Positions 12,260 to 19,524 of a stretch of DNA of 22,695 nucleotides are shown in pieces. The position numbers and the translations under genes were made by a program. Position 1 is the stretch's first letter. Every line of letters begins with the position of its first letter. The notes beneath the pieces were generated by a model that searched no databases, had not been told where the DNA came from, and saw only the letters and a program-made list of their open reading frames with translations. Origin of the DNA: a virus; the IMG/VR virus record IMGVR_UViG_3300049846_000669, positions 1 through 22,695 of that record. One strand, 5' to 3'.

Positions 12260-12498
12260 AATCGGGCCTCCAGCTTGGCCAGCCGCTGCTCAATGCCATT
12301 GAGCCGTGGGTACAGCTCTTGGCGATCTTCTTTGATCTCGGCTCGCAGCAGGCTGACCTCACCAGCAATGTGTTCCACTGCGGTGGTCAACCGCACCACG
12401 GCTTTGCCGGCCTCATCGTCTCGGCGGATGAAACTGCCCACGCCGCTGGCGCCAATGGCCACGGCTGCACCGATCACGGCAGCTGCAATTTCAATCAC
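12256..12498 (-). CDS. One-TM coiled-coil protein of lysis cassette
   Basis: An 80-aa protein with an N-terminal transmembrane helix (IEIAAAVIGAAVAIGASGVGSFI), a basic stop (RRDD), then a long coiled coil (AGKAVVRLTTAVEHIAGEVSLLRAEIKEDRQEL...RLAKLEARF). The start is GTG 12498, overlapping the preceding stop. The place right before the endolysin suits a holin or spanin-like lysis protein. A single TM plus a long cytoplasmic or periplasmic coiled coil fits a class III-like holin or i-spanin; the sequence does not decide between them. Confidence 0.7.
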   Translation of the reverse strand: MIEIAAAVIGAAVAIGASGVGSFIRRDDEAGKAVVRLTTAVEHIAGEVSLLRAEIKEDRQELYPRLNGIEQRLAKLEARF

Positions 12499-12674
12499 CG
12501 GCGGCGCCCCCGACGCTTGTTCTGCTCACCGGCTTCCGTGATGCCCTTCAGGGCGCCCAGGATCAGCTGCACCCAGCCGTTGGCGCGGACGCCCGGCATC
12601 AACGACAGGATCTCAGATCCGGCGAGCAACGCTGCAGAGACGGCAGCAACGTCCTCGGCTGACGGTGGCGTCAC
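12495..12674 (-). CDS. Small 59-aa holin candidate
   Basis: A GTG-start gene too short for routine ORF calling. The product has a fairly hydrophobic middle (AAVSAALLAGSEILSLMPG, then WVQLILGALKG) and a highly basic end (KRRGRRR), like many small holins. The membrane segments are marginal because of Glu and Arg, so it could also be a peripheral protein. The stop overlaps the next GTG by four bases, and the motif AACCTAGGCACA stands 14 bases before the start. Confidence 0.6.
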   Translation of the reverse strand: MTPPSAEDVAAVSAALLAGSEILSLMPGVRANGWVQLILGALKGITEAGEQNKRRGRRR

Positions 12675-12688
12675 ACAGCGCAGGCGGC

Positions 12689-12700
12689 TGTGCCTAGGTT
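12689..12700 (-). promoter_or_regulatory. Late-region motif AACCTAGGCACA, copy 1
   Basis: This 12-mer (minus strand) is identical to the one at 21438-21449 and lies 14 bases before the GTG at 12674. It contains CCTAGG, the core of the early-promoter palindrome. It may be a late promoter element or an operator. Confidence 0.35.
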
Positions 12701-12722
12701 TCCGGCGCCCTAGTTGCTCCGC

Positions 12723-12974
12723 CTACTCCGCTGCAGGTGCCATGAACGCGTCGGAGGCTGCGTCGTACAGGTCGCCTACACCTGCGTACTTACCGCGGAA
12801 GTTTCCGTTGTAGCTCGTTTGTACCCACTGCGTCTCGGCACCAAACAGCGATTGACAAAACGCAATGCCGACCGCTTCCGACTCTTGGCCGTTGGCGTCT
12901 AGGCAGTCGTTGTTATGAACGACAACGACCTGCGTAACGATGCCTGCGTCGTTAAGCCTTGCAAAATGTGCCAT
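12723..12974 (-). CDS. Cyanophage conserved virion protein
   Basis: An 83-aa protein of a type I recognise from cyanophage virion gene sets. It starts AHFARLNDAGIVTQVVVVHN, then the ESEAVGIAFCQSLFG block, QTSYNGNFRGKYAGVGDLYD and an Ala/Pro-rich end. The role is unknown; it occurs among tail/structural genes. It follows the glycine-rich gene (overlapping start/stop). The recognition is from memory of the pattern, not a search. Confidence 0.75.
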   Translation of the reverse strand: MAHFARLNDAGIVTQVVVVHNNDCLDANGQESEAVGIAFCQSLFGAETQWVQTSYNGNFRGKYAGVGDLYDAASDAFMAPAAE

Positions 12975-13918
12975 TAGCCAGGAATTAGGAAGGTGCCGGA
13001 GGCAGTGTACTTATAGATGCGATAGCCAGGGTTGGATGTGGTATCAACCGCAGGGGAGCCTGTTGTTGTCGCCGCTTGAAAACTATCGGGATAACAGATG
13101 AGCACAATGCCGCTGCCGCCACTGCCTCCAGACTGGAATGTTGAGTCGGCACCACCTCCACCTCCACTACCTGAGTTGGCAGATGCTGATGTTGCAGATA
13201 CTGTGATGCTTGCTCCATTTCCACCCGCTCCACTGCTGCCACTGTTGCCTCCATTGGCAACAGAGCTACTTCCGTCAGCACCACCTCCGCCGCCTGCACC
13301 ATAAATCTGTTCAGTTGTAGTTCGGTATAGGTTAAAGTTGCTGAGGGTTGACAAACCGGTGCCCCCAGCTCCGCCAATCGAACCACCCGAGAGAATGCCA
13401 GCGCTTACACCCGCACCTCCCCCGCCACCACCGTTAGCTCCAGAATTTCCATTGCCGCCAGCATTCCCAAAGGATGTTATTACTGAAGCTGAGGTAGAGA
13501 CCTTTAGTGCACTAGAAAACATCGGACTCGGCGGGTTGTAGCTGCCGCTTGTGGCACCACCTGAACCACCCATGTTTGCTGCTATCCGCCCATAACCTGT
13601 TGCCGTTACGGATGCGATATTGGCGCCACCACCACCGCCACCGCCATAGCAAACATAGTTGTCAACACAGCTCATCGTGCCATTTGAGCCTTGAGTATTA
13701 ATAGCACTCGCTCCGGCTCCACCACCGCCGATAGTCACGGTGTAGGTGTAAGCGCTCAGCATCGGCACAAACCCGTAAAGCAACATACCCCCGGCACCAC
13801 CACCCGCTCCGGTTGTACCACCACCACCGCCACCACCGCCACCGCCGACGACCAAGATTTGCGCAGGAACATCAAACTCAAAGACGTTGCCAGCGAGAAA
13901 CTGAGAAAGCGTAGACAT
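12974..13918 (-). CDS. Glycine-rich tail adhesin-like protein
   Basis: A 314-aa protein with about ten Gly-rich runs (for example residues 25-48 and GGGGGGANIASV) separated by short strands such as YTYTVTIGGGGAG. The N-terminal cap is FEFDVPAQILVV, and the C-terminus is strand-like (YRIYKYTASGTFLIPG). Such polyglycine helix bundles are found at fibre tips of phages, where they bind the host surface. It sits at the end of the fibre gene run, coupled to both neighbours. The repeated GGN codons make the gene prone to slippage and variation. No signal peptide. Confidence 0.8.
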   Translation of the reverse strand: MSTLSQFLAGNVFEFDVPAQILVVGGGGGGGGGGTTGAGGGAGGMLLYGFVPMLSAYTYTVTIGGGGAGASAINTQGSNGTMSCVDNYVCYGGGGGGGANIASVTATGYGRIAANMGGSGGATSGSYNPPSPMFSSALKVSTSASVITSFGNAGGNGNSGANGGGGGGAGVSAGILSGGSIGGAGGTGLSTLSNFNLYRTTTEQIYGAGGGGGADGSSSVANGGNSGSSGAGGNGASITVSATSASANSGSGGGGGADSTFQSGGSGGSGIVLICYPDSFQAATTTGSPAVDTTSNPGYRIYKYTASGTFLIPG

Positions 13919-14295
13919 CAGATAATCCTCCAGCCGCGGGTGGCGTCAACGTAGTAATACGTGACGGAAATGTTGCCTGAGTCTATCGTCATGTTTTCAG
14001 CAAGTGACATGATGTTGGAGCCGTTGCGCGCCACCACGGTGTCCGTAAATGTGCCGGCGATGGACACCGTTGCTTCCCAGCCAGCCGAGGGCGTGGCAGG
14101 AAGCGTGATCGTCTGGCCTGATGCCGTAACCGTGCAACGCTCCAAGTTAGTCAGCGTTTTGCTGGTGGCAGTTGTGCTAATCGTGTAGAAGCTGTTGGCG
14201 ACCAGTGCCCAGCCGGTGCCGTTCCACGTCCATGTTCTACCGCTGAACGTGTATGTCTGATTCAGTGTGGGACTTGAAGGAAAGTCGGCAGCCAT
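13918..14295 (-). CDS. Small tail-fibre-like protein
   Basis: A 125-aa, strand-rich protein. It begins with the SPTLNQTYTFSGRTWTWNGTGWAL pattern often seen at fibre or baseplate N-termini, then a beta-sandwich-like part (TITLPATPSAGWEATVSIAGTF...) ending DATRGWRII. Coupled by TGATG to the glycine-rich gene. Probably a short virion appendage component. Confidence 0.7.
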   Translation of the reverse strand: MAADFPSSPTLNQTYTFSGRTWTWNGTGWALVANSFYTISTTATSKTLTNLERCTVTASGQTITLPATPSAGWEATVSIAGTFTDTVVARNGSNIMSLAENMTIDSGNISVTYYYVDATRGWRII

Positions 14296-14301
14296 GGTGG
14301 A

Positions 14302-15711
14302 TTAGGCAAAGGAGCCGGTGGTGTCAGCAATCTGACGCACGGTGTAAAAGCTGCCGGCTTGTGGTGTCACCGAGCCGGCGCCGGCGGTCGCCTGCAACTT
14401 AAACGTGGTTGTAAGGTTGGTGATGACCACCACCTTGAACTCATACACCATATATGCGTTGTTGCTGATTGATCCGGTAGCGCTGAATGCAGCAGTTGTA
14501 GCGCCTCTAGAACCGGTGTAACTCGTTTGAGGCGCACCCGCAACAATGCCAGTAAGCGGTCCAGAGCGATATAGCCCGTTGATTAACGTAGGTGCGCTAG
14601 AAGCCGTAAGTGTCCAAGTTATCGTTCCAGCTGTTGTTGTCTTTTGCAGGTACGCTAGCATTTCAATGTCGTAGACACTGTTGGCTGCCAAGTTGATCGC
14701 ACTGGTGGCGCCAAAGTAGTCGGCAATGGTGGTAATAGAAGTGCCGTTGGATGTCAGGCGGAACGTCTGCCGCGAAGAAATCTGACCCCGGCCGCTGGTG
14801 GTGGTTGGCGTGCTGTAAAAATGCGTGCCGTCGTATTCGATCGCACCGGCGATAGGTGTGGTGAGGTTGGTGCCAGCAGAGAAATCAAGCGGCGCAACTG
14901 TTGCCGTACCCGCTGGCGGCTTGATGGTCTTGCTAAACGTGGCGTCGTTAGCGCTGATCGTCAGCGCGTCCGTTGTCTCAGAGTTGTAGACAAAGCGCAG
15001 GTTATTAGCTGTTGTAGTGCCTATCGCTAGCGGGCCGGTCGTGCTGGTGAGATAAACAGCGTTGGCCGCAGAAAGGGCTCCACTACCGGTAAACGTCGAG
15101 CTGTTGATGCCGAAGTTGCCGTAGTACGTGGAGTCTGTTGAGACGTCATTGCAGACCACAAAGTCGGTCGAAGCACCAGCGTTGTTGCTGGTGTTCTGCA
15201 GAATGACTTGGTAGTAAGACGTCTGCGAAGACGTGAAGTTAGCGCCCATGCGAGCGCCGCTGAATCCCAGCGTGCCAACCGAGAGCAGACCGTTGCTGGT
15301 GGTGGCTGGGTTGAGGCTGCCGGTCAACGACAAGGCTTGGTTGGCCTGTGAGAATGTGTTGAGACTGGTAAAGGTATTAGCACCCGCCAATGTCACGTCA
15401 CTAGCAGCGCCCTGCGGGCCAATACCTGGCGCACCTGTCTCCACCCACTGGCTGCTGGTGCCATCGTTGAGATAGACGTACTCAATACCGCTGCTGGTGT
15501 CAAACCACGCATCCCCACTGGTGGGTGAGCTGGGGGCTGTGGCGCTGACGGTGTACGCCCCACCCCCAGAGCCACCGATCTGCACCATTGTGCCGGCAGC
15601 GTTTTTGACGTAGAGCTTTCCGTTCGTGCTGTCCCACGCGGGTTCGCCCTCAACGAACGAGCCCGCCGTAGGTGCGCCGGAACCTCGGCGCAGACGGATC
15701 GTGTTAGCCAT
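14302..15711 (-). CDS. Tail fibre protein (469 aa)
   Basis: Residues 1-48 (NTIRLRRGSGAPTAGSFVEGEPAWDSTNGKLYVKN) match the virion-attachment module of Mtd-like tail fibres. A short collagen-like stretch (GAPGIGPQGAA, about 93-103) precedes a Thr/Ser/Asn-rich stalk. The last 120 residues, with alternating hydrophobic strands (NAYMVYEFKVVVITNLTTTFKL), look like a beta-sandwich receptor-binding head. It overlaps the upstream fibre gene by one base (TAATG). The shared N-terminal module with the next fibre suggests duplication and divergence. Confidence 0.82.
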   Translation of the reverse strand: MANTIRLRRGSGAPTAGSFVEGEPAWDSTNGKLYVKNAAGTMVQIGGSGGGAYTVSATAPSSPTSGDAWFDTSSGIEYVYLNDGTSSQWVETGAPGIGPQGAASDVTLAGANTFTSLNTFSQANQALSLTGSLNPATTSNGLLSVGTLGFSGARMGANFTSSQTSYYQVILQNTSNNAGASTDFVVCNDVSTDSTYYGNFGINSSTFTGSGALSAANAVYLTSTTGPLAIGTTTANNLRFVYNSETTDALTISANDATFSKTIKPPAGTATVAPLDFSAGTNLTTPIAGAIEYDGTHFYSTPTTTSGRGQISSRQTFRLTSNGTSITTIADYFGATSAINLAANSVYDIEMLAYLQKTTTAGTITWTLTASSAPTLINGLYRSGPLTGIVAGAPQTSYTGSRGATTAAFSATGSISNNAYMVYEFKVVVITNLTTTFKLQATAGAGSVTPQAGSFYTVRQIADTTGSFA

Positions 15712-17114
15712 TAGAACGTGCCGCCATCTACGGTTGATCCATCAGACAACAGTGTGCCGCTAGTTGGCAACGTCACGCTGGTGCTGGCTGTCACCGTGAA
15801 CGTGGTGCCAAAGGCGCCGCTAAAGGTCAGCGCACCAGCCGTCAAAATGTTGCCGCCCAGTGTGATGGTGTTGCTGTTGCTGACACCTGTGCCGCCGTTG
15901 GCTGCAGCAAGGGTGCCGGCCAATGTCACAGCACCGGTGGTGCCCGTAGATGGTGTCAGGCCAGTGGTGCCGGCCGAGAAGGAACTAACCCCGCTCCCCG
16001 CGCTACTGAACTGGTTAAAGGTCAGTGCGGTGCCGCTCGCGCCACCAATCGTGATCGGGTTGTTGGTGGCCAGCACCCAACCACTGTCAGCGTTAGTCGT
16101 ACCCTCTTCAACAAACGCAAATGCCCCGGCAGTGACCTCGGCATCGGTGTCAAAGTCGGTGGCTCGATCCCAGACACCGTTGGCACCCGTGCCGAGGGTG
16201 CTCACAACCCAGATGCCGTTCTGGGCACCGGTGGTCTGGTTTTTGAGCAGGATGCGGTCGTTCGCAGCAAGTGTCACGCCATCAAGCGTGTTGGGTGCTG
16301 CAGTGATCTGGCCGCGAGTGCTGGTGCCGCCAGTCGCGGAGTAAGTAACGGTGACGTTGGCCGTGCTCGCCGCACGCACCGACTGCTTCACATCAAGGCC
16401 ACTGCGGGCCGCATCGACGTACCCCTTGTTGGCCGCGTCGGTGTCCAGCGTCGGGGTCGCCAGGTTGGTGATCTTGAAGCCACCCAGCGAAATATCGGCC
16501 GTTGCAGTGCCGACTGACGACAGCGTGGGGTTGGCGTGAACGTGATCAGCGCGGGCGTACCGGGTTGAGGTGCCAACAGCAGCGCTGCCCAGTGCCGCTG
16601 GAGTCGCTGACGCCGCTTGACCCAACACAAACGCTGTGGTGGCGATCTGCGTGGTGTTGGTATCTACGGCTGCCGTTGGTGCAGCGGGGGTGCCGGTGAA
16701 CGTCGGCGACGCCAGCGCAGCCCGGCTGGTGTCGGTCGGGTGGACGTGATCCGCTCGGGCGTACAGGTTGCTGGTGCCCGCGGCTTGTGTGCCGTTGATC
16801 GCGATGGTGCCCGCCGTGCTGTTGGCTTGACCGAGCACGAACGCCGTGGTGGCGATTTGCGTGGTGTTGGTGTTAGCCGCAGCTGTCGGCGCAGCCGGCG
16901 TGCCAGTAAAGGTGGGGCTGGCTAACGGGGCACCCCAGCCAGGTCCGGCAATCGCTATACAAGCGGTCGCTGACCCGCCAGCGCCACCAGTTCCTTTGCC
17001 GTAATAGAGCGTGTCATCCTGCTCGTTGTACGCGAGTTCGGCGTTGGCCAGCGAGCTAGGAGCACCAGCTGCGCCGCCAGCAGCACGGCGCTTGATCCTG
17101 AGGGTGTTAGGCAC
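15711..17114 (-). CDS. Tail fibre protein with 70-residue repeats (467 aa)
   Basis: Residues 1-45 (NTLRIKRRAAGGAAG...LANAELAYNEQDDTLYYGKG) match the fibre attachment module also found in the neighbouring fibre. Two near-identical blocks with SPTFTGTPAAPTAA and TNTTQIATTAFVLGQA lie at residues 65-97 and 135-167, each followed by an YARADHVH element. These are typical of trimeric fibre shafts. The end (TVTASTSVTLPTSGTLLSDG) resembles common fibre C-termini. GTG 17114 is the start. The 46-base gap upstream has a hairpin. Confidence 0.82.
   Translation of the reverse strand: MPNTLRIKRRAAGGAAGAPSSLANAELAYNEQDDTLYYGKGTGGAGGSATACIAIAGPGWGAPLASPTFTGTPAAPTAAANTNTTQIATTAFVLGQANSTAGTIAINGTQAAGTSNLYARADHVHPTDTSRAALASPTFTGTPAAPTAAVDTNTTQIATTAFVLGQAASATPAALGSAAVGTSTRYARADHVHANPTLSSVGTATADISLGGFKITNLATPTLDTDAANKGYVDAARSGLDVKQSVRAASTANVTVTYSATGGTSTRGQITAAPNTLDGVTLAANDRILLKNQTTGAQNGIWVVSTLGTGANGVWDRATDFDTDAEVTAGAFAFVEEGTTNADSGWVLATNNPITIGGASGTALTFNQFSSAGSGVSSFSAGTTGLTPSTGTTGAVTLAGTLAAANGGTGVSNSNTITLGGNILTAGALTFSGAFGTTFTVTASTSVTLPTSGTLLSDGSTVDGGTF
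16614..16712. repeat. Fibre repeat, second copy
   Basis: Encodes residues 135-167 of the fibre, identical at the protein level to residues 65-97 except for two residues (AANTNT versus AVDTNT). The DNA has drifted at many wobble positions. Confidence 0.75.
16824..16922. repeat. Fibre repeat, first copy
   Basis: Encodes residues 65-97 of the fibre; partner of the copy at 16614-16712 with a 210-base period. Wobble differences indicate the duplication is old or under protein-level selection. Confidence 0.75.
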
Positions 17115-17123
17115 GGCGAACGG

Positions 17124-17145
17124 CTAAAGGCTTTGCTGCCTCTAG
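17124..17145 (-). other. Intergenic hairpin before repeat fibre gene
   Basis: On the minus strand CTAGAGGC and GCCTTTAG pair as an 8-bp stem (one G-U) with a 6-base loop. It lies in the 46-base gap between 17161 and the GTG at 17114. There is no U-run long enough for a firm terminator; it could be a processing or stability element. Confidence 0.35.
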
Positions 17146-17160
17146 ATTTCCTGCCCTCCC

Positions 17161-17451
17161 TCAGAAATGGCCACCATCGGTGATGGTCACAAGCGTGTTG
17201 ATGTCATCCCCTAGCCATTTATCTCCACCTGCGTCGAAGTAAAGGATGCTCTTGTCTACTTTCTGTGTTACATCAACATCACTCAGGGCTGCCAGCGTAG
17301 ACACGCCACTGGTGCCAGGCGCACCCTGAGGACCAGCTGTTGCCACCTCCACCACTGCTGGCTGCGATGGCGCTGTCAGCTCAATGACGTTGACCGCAGT
17401 CTCGGCGACCAGCACCTGCTGCGTACCAATGATCTCAACGGTGTTGCTCAT
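17161..17451 (-). CDS. Small collagen-like virion protein
   Basis: A 96-aa protein with strands in the first third (VEIIGTQQVLVAETAVNVIEL), a short collagen-like GPQGAPG, then STLAALSDVDVTQKVDKSILYFDAGGDKWLGDDI, a pattern common in phage fibre shafts. It ends DGGHF, like the DGGTF end of the next fibre. Starts by ATGA overlap with the upstream gene. Confidence 0.75.
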   Translation of the reverse strand: MSNTVEIIGTQQVLVAETAVNVIELTAPSQPAVVEVATAGPQGAPGTSGVSTLAALSDVDVTQKVDKSILYFDAGGDKWLGDDINTLVTITDGGHF

Positions 17452-17795
17452 GCCGGTGCCGAATAGCCCTCACTAGGCCGAGCAATGCCTTCGAGGTAAT
17501 ACTCACGCAACCCGCTGGGGTTGATCAGCATCACGTCGTAGTAATACTCCGATGCTGTCATCGCCGCAGTCACCGTGTACGGCAGCTTCAGCGATACCTG
17601 TCCGTTGGCCGCGCTGGTCACCGTCACCGTGAAGTCGCCTGTCTTGACCGTTCGAGCCTTGTCCCATACCTGCGCAACGATCTGCCAACCAGTCAGGTTG
17701 ATGGCTGTGCCAGTGCTGTCCTTAAACGTCACTGCCAACGGGTAGTCCGCTTGCCGTTGGGGACGGATGTTAAAGCTAGCCGGTGTAATCGCCAT
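17448..17795 (-). CDS. Virion protein, BppU N-terminal-like
   Basis: A 115-aa strand-rich protein: DYPLAVTFKDSTGTAINLTGWQIVAQVWD, then GQVSLKLPYTVTAAM, then YYYDVMLINPSGLREYYLEG. This pattern is found in baseplate/receptor-binding N-terminal domains of many phages (BppU-like). Probably a connector between baseplate and fibres. ATG 17795 follows the previous stop by 16 bases that contain AACCTAG. Confidence 0.7.
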   Translation of the reverse strand: MAITPASFNIRPQRQADYPLAVTFKDSTGTAINLTGWQIVAQVWDKARTVKTGDFTVTVTSAANGQVSLKLPYTVTAAMTASEYYYDVMLINPSGLREYYLEGIARPSEGYSAPA

Positions 17796-17811
17796 GGTCT
17801 AGGTTCCCGCG

Positions 17812-18213
17812 TCAGCCTGCGATCTTGTCCGGGTTGGTCTGCAGGTCTACACGCATCTGATGCCGTGGTCCAACGCCCTGCGGTACGTTAATGCTCACCG
17901 CATTGCTGCCGGGATACGCCCACAGCAGTCTGCCCGCAATCTCCTGTAGGTTAACGCCGGTCTCGGTCCACATCACCAGATATAGAGTCCAGCGGCTAAA
18001 GGCGTGTTCCTTACTGTACTGACGTATCGGCACCAGTTCCGGCTCGCGCAGGATCACGCATTCCAGCCCCGTTACCTGCGTGCCAGCTGGCAGGCTGCCG
18101 CCCACATCTCGCACCGAGATTGCCGGCGTGGTCGCGCCATTGGCCAGTGTGTAGACGCCGAGAACATCAACAAGCGTGGTCTCCAGCTCGGTGCGCAGGC
18201 TGAGGATGTTCAT
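17812..18213 (-). CDS. Hypothetical 133-aa virion-region protein
   Basis: Begins NILSLRTELETTLVDVLGVYTLANG and continues with strands (CVILREPELVPIRQYSKEHAFSRWTLYLVMWTETG). The size and profile are those of small head-tail or tail-terminator-type proteins, but I cannot name it. ATG 18213 was chosen because the longer frame to 18468 reads as Cys/Trp-rich shadow sequence. It overlaps the frameshift-fusion gene by 47 bases. Confidence 0.7.
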   Translation of the reverse strand: MNILSLRTELETTLVDVLGVYTLANGATTPAISVRDVGGSLPAGTQVTGLECVILREPELVPIRQYSKEHAFSRWTLYLVMWTETGVNLQEIAGRLLWAYPGSNAVSINVPQGVGPRHQMRVDLQTNPDKIAG

Positions 18214-18862
18214 AACCCGAGGTTTCCGCCACGAGCAGCAAACCTGATTCAAGCCACCCGGCCAGCGGTCGTTTGGGGATCTGCACCACATAAGTGGCCA
18301 ATGGGCGGTCAAGGTCGCGCAAGGTGAAGCACCCTGCAGCGTTGCCGCAGGTGGCCACCAGCCCGCCACGGATGTTGCGGCCCTCCCACACTGGGCACAG
18401 CACCCAAACCCGATCGTCATCACTGCGCAGGGCGCGAACGCTGGGAGGTCTGGCGCTGTCGTTGGCACTAGCTAGAACCTCGTTCCAAGCAGCCAGCACA
18501 ATTGGTGGGGCTTTGCCTTCGTGGCGCAGGGCCAAGGCGGTAGCTGCCACGTCAGGCGGCAACTTGGCGGAGGATTCCTCGCGTTGACGGAACAGCGCAA
18601 AGTCGGCTGGCGCGAATGCGTTGCCCTTCTTTGGGTCGCGGTTGATGTTGGCCGTCAATGCCGCAAGGCTGGCCACCGGTAACTCAGCGAGGGCCATTTC
18701 CTCGCGCTTCAGCTTCTGCAGTGCCCGCCAGGCATTTAGCACCGTCACCCGCAACTCAGTGGCATAGGTGTTGCGCTGAAACTGGTTGGGGAACCCTCGA
18801 CTTAGCTCCCAGAAGAGCGCCGACCAGTCCGTGGAGTCTTCTCGTGCTTGGCCGGCTGCGGC
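18167..18862 (-). CDS. C-terminal extension made by -1 frameshift (gpGT-like)
   Basis: An open frame of 231 codons that continues without a stop from the slippery site of the preceding gene. A shift of -1 at AAAAAAG appends it to the first 175 residues of that protein, giving a 406-aa fusion. It reads AREDSTDWSALFWELSRGF just after the junction, then helical sequence with several Trp. It has no good start of its own (a TTG at 18754 is the first formal one, without a ribosome site). The arrangement matches lambda G/GT tail chaperones; the sequence family itself is not one I recognise. Confidence 0.75.
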   Translation of the reverse strand, partial: AAAGQAREDSTDWSALFWELSRGFPNQFQRNTYATELRVTVLNAWRALQKLKREEMALAELPVASLAALTANINRDPKKGNAFAPADFALFRQREESSAKLPPDVAATALALRHEGKAPPIVLAAWNEVLASANDSARPPSVRALRSDDDRVWVLCPVWEGRNIRGGLVATCGNAAGCFTLRDLDRPLATYVVQIPKRPLAGWLESGLLLVAETSGYEHPQPAHRAGDHAC

Positions 18863-19386
18863 TTTTTTAGATCGTCCTCAGACGGTTGGCTGCTGGGCAG
18901 ATCTTCGGCTGCCTGCTCATCTTGTGCCAGCGTCCAGAAGGCATCAAACAATGGTTTCGCCATTTGCCGCGTTTCCTCCAACCCCCAGTGGGGCAGATTG
19001 CAACGGGAGCGCACCAAGGCTGTCACCGTGACCTCCTGCGTGATCTGGCCAGCCTTGGCATAAATCCGGCCCACCTCCGCAATCCGCTCGGCATGACGCA
19101 GGCGGATCGCATCAGCATCTACTTCTAGGCTGCGACCTGAAATTGCCGACTCAATAATCTGAAATGCCTCTGTGAGCGAGATGCCTTCCTCTTTGGCGAT
19201 CGCATCAGCAATCTGCGCACCCTTAACAAAGGCATTCTGCTCGTCAGCTAGTAACTCAGAGATCATTGCAGATTCGCCTACTGTCAGCCCGCCACGTACC
19301 TCAACCTCCAGTTCACCTACCTTTGCGTTGCCTAAAAGACGCTTTTGCATCGGCACCGGTGGGGTGATAAATGGAAGCAGTGCCAT
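18802..19386 (-). CDS. Tail assembly chaperone-like protein, short form (gpG-like)
   Basis: A 194-aa acidic, helical protein. It starts with VGELEVEVRGGLTVGESAMISELL, similar in layout to tail-chaperone N-termini, then FVKGAQIADAIAKEEGISLTEAF and QEVTVTALVRSRCNLPHWGLEET. It ends in a Pro/Lys/Ser tail encoded after the frameshift site. Short-form chaperones bind the tape measure during tail assembly and are left out of the virion. No tape-measure gene is seen in this window, so the role is inferred from the frameshift organisation. Confidence 0.75.
   Translation of the reverse strand: MALLPFITPPVPMQKRLLGNAKVGELEVEVRGGLTVGESAMISELLADEQNAFVKGAQIADAIAKEEGISLTEAFQIIESAISGRSLEVDADAIRLRHAERIAEVGRIYAKAGQITQEVTVTALVRSRCNLPHWGLEETRQMAKPLFDAFWTLAQDEQAAEDLPSSQPSEDDLKKPQPAKHEKTPRTGRRSSGS
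18862..18879 (-). promoter_or_regulatory. Programmed -1 ribosomal frameshift site
   Basis: The zero frame reads CTA AAA AAG, that is the classical heptamer A AAA AAG at 18868-18862. GAGGA (18879-18875) lies six bases upstream as an internal Shine-Dalgarno-like stimulator. Downstream, CCGGCC and GGTCGG can pair as a 6-bp stem with one G-U. The -1 frame is open for 231 codons. Confidence 0.85.
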
Positions 19387-19392
19387 CTGTTG

Positions 19393-19524
19393 TTAACCCT
19401 TGTTTGCAACTTGTGCGATAAGCTTAGCGTCGTTTGTGCGGCGCAGGAAGCTGTAGCGGTTGGCCTGAACCAACAGCTGCACTCGCTGGAGCAGGGCCTG
19501 TTGAGTTTTGCTGGCTGCGTTCAT
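19393..19524 (-). CDS. Hypothetical 43-aa basic protein
   Basis: A small gene that starts in a TGATG overlap with the LamG-like gene stop and ends six bases before the chaperone start. The product (QQALLQRVQLLVQANRYSFLRRTNDAKLIAQVANKG) is basic and helical. The packing on both sides supports coding. The function is unknown; it could be a small assembly factor. Confidence 0.55.
   Translation of the reverse strand: MNAASKTQQALLQRVQLLVQANRYSFLRRTNDAKLIAQVANKG

Noticed and set aside
15718-16344. 208-codon plus-strand frame
   Set aside because: It is antisense to the fibre gene. The Val/Pro/Ala bias is what fibre repeats give on the opposite strand.
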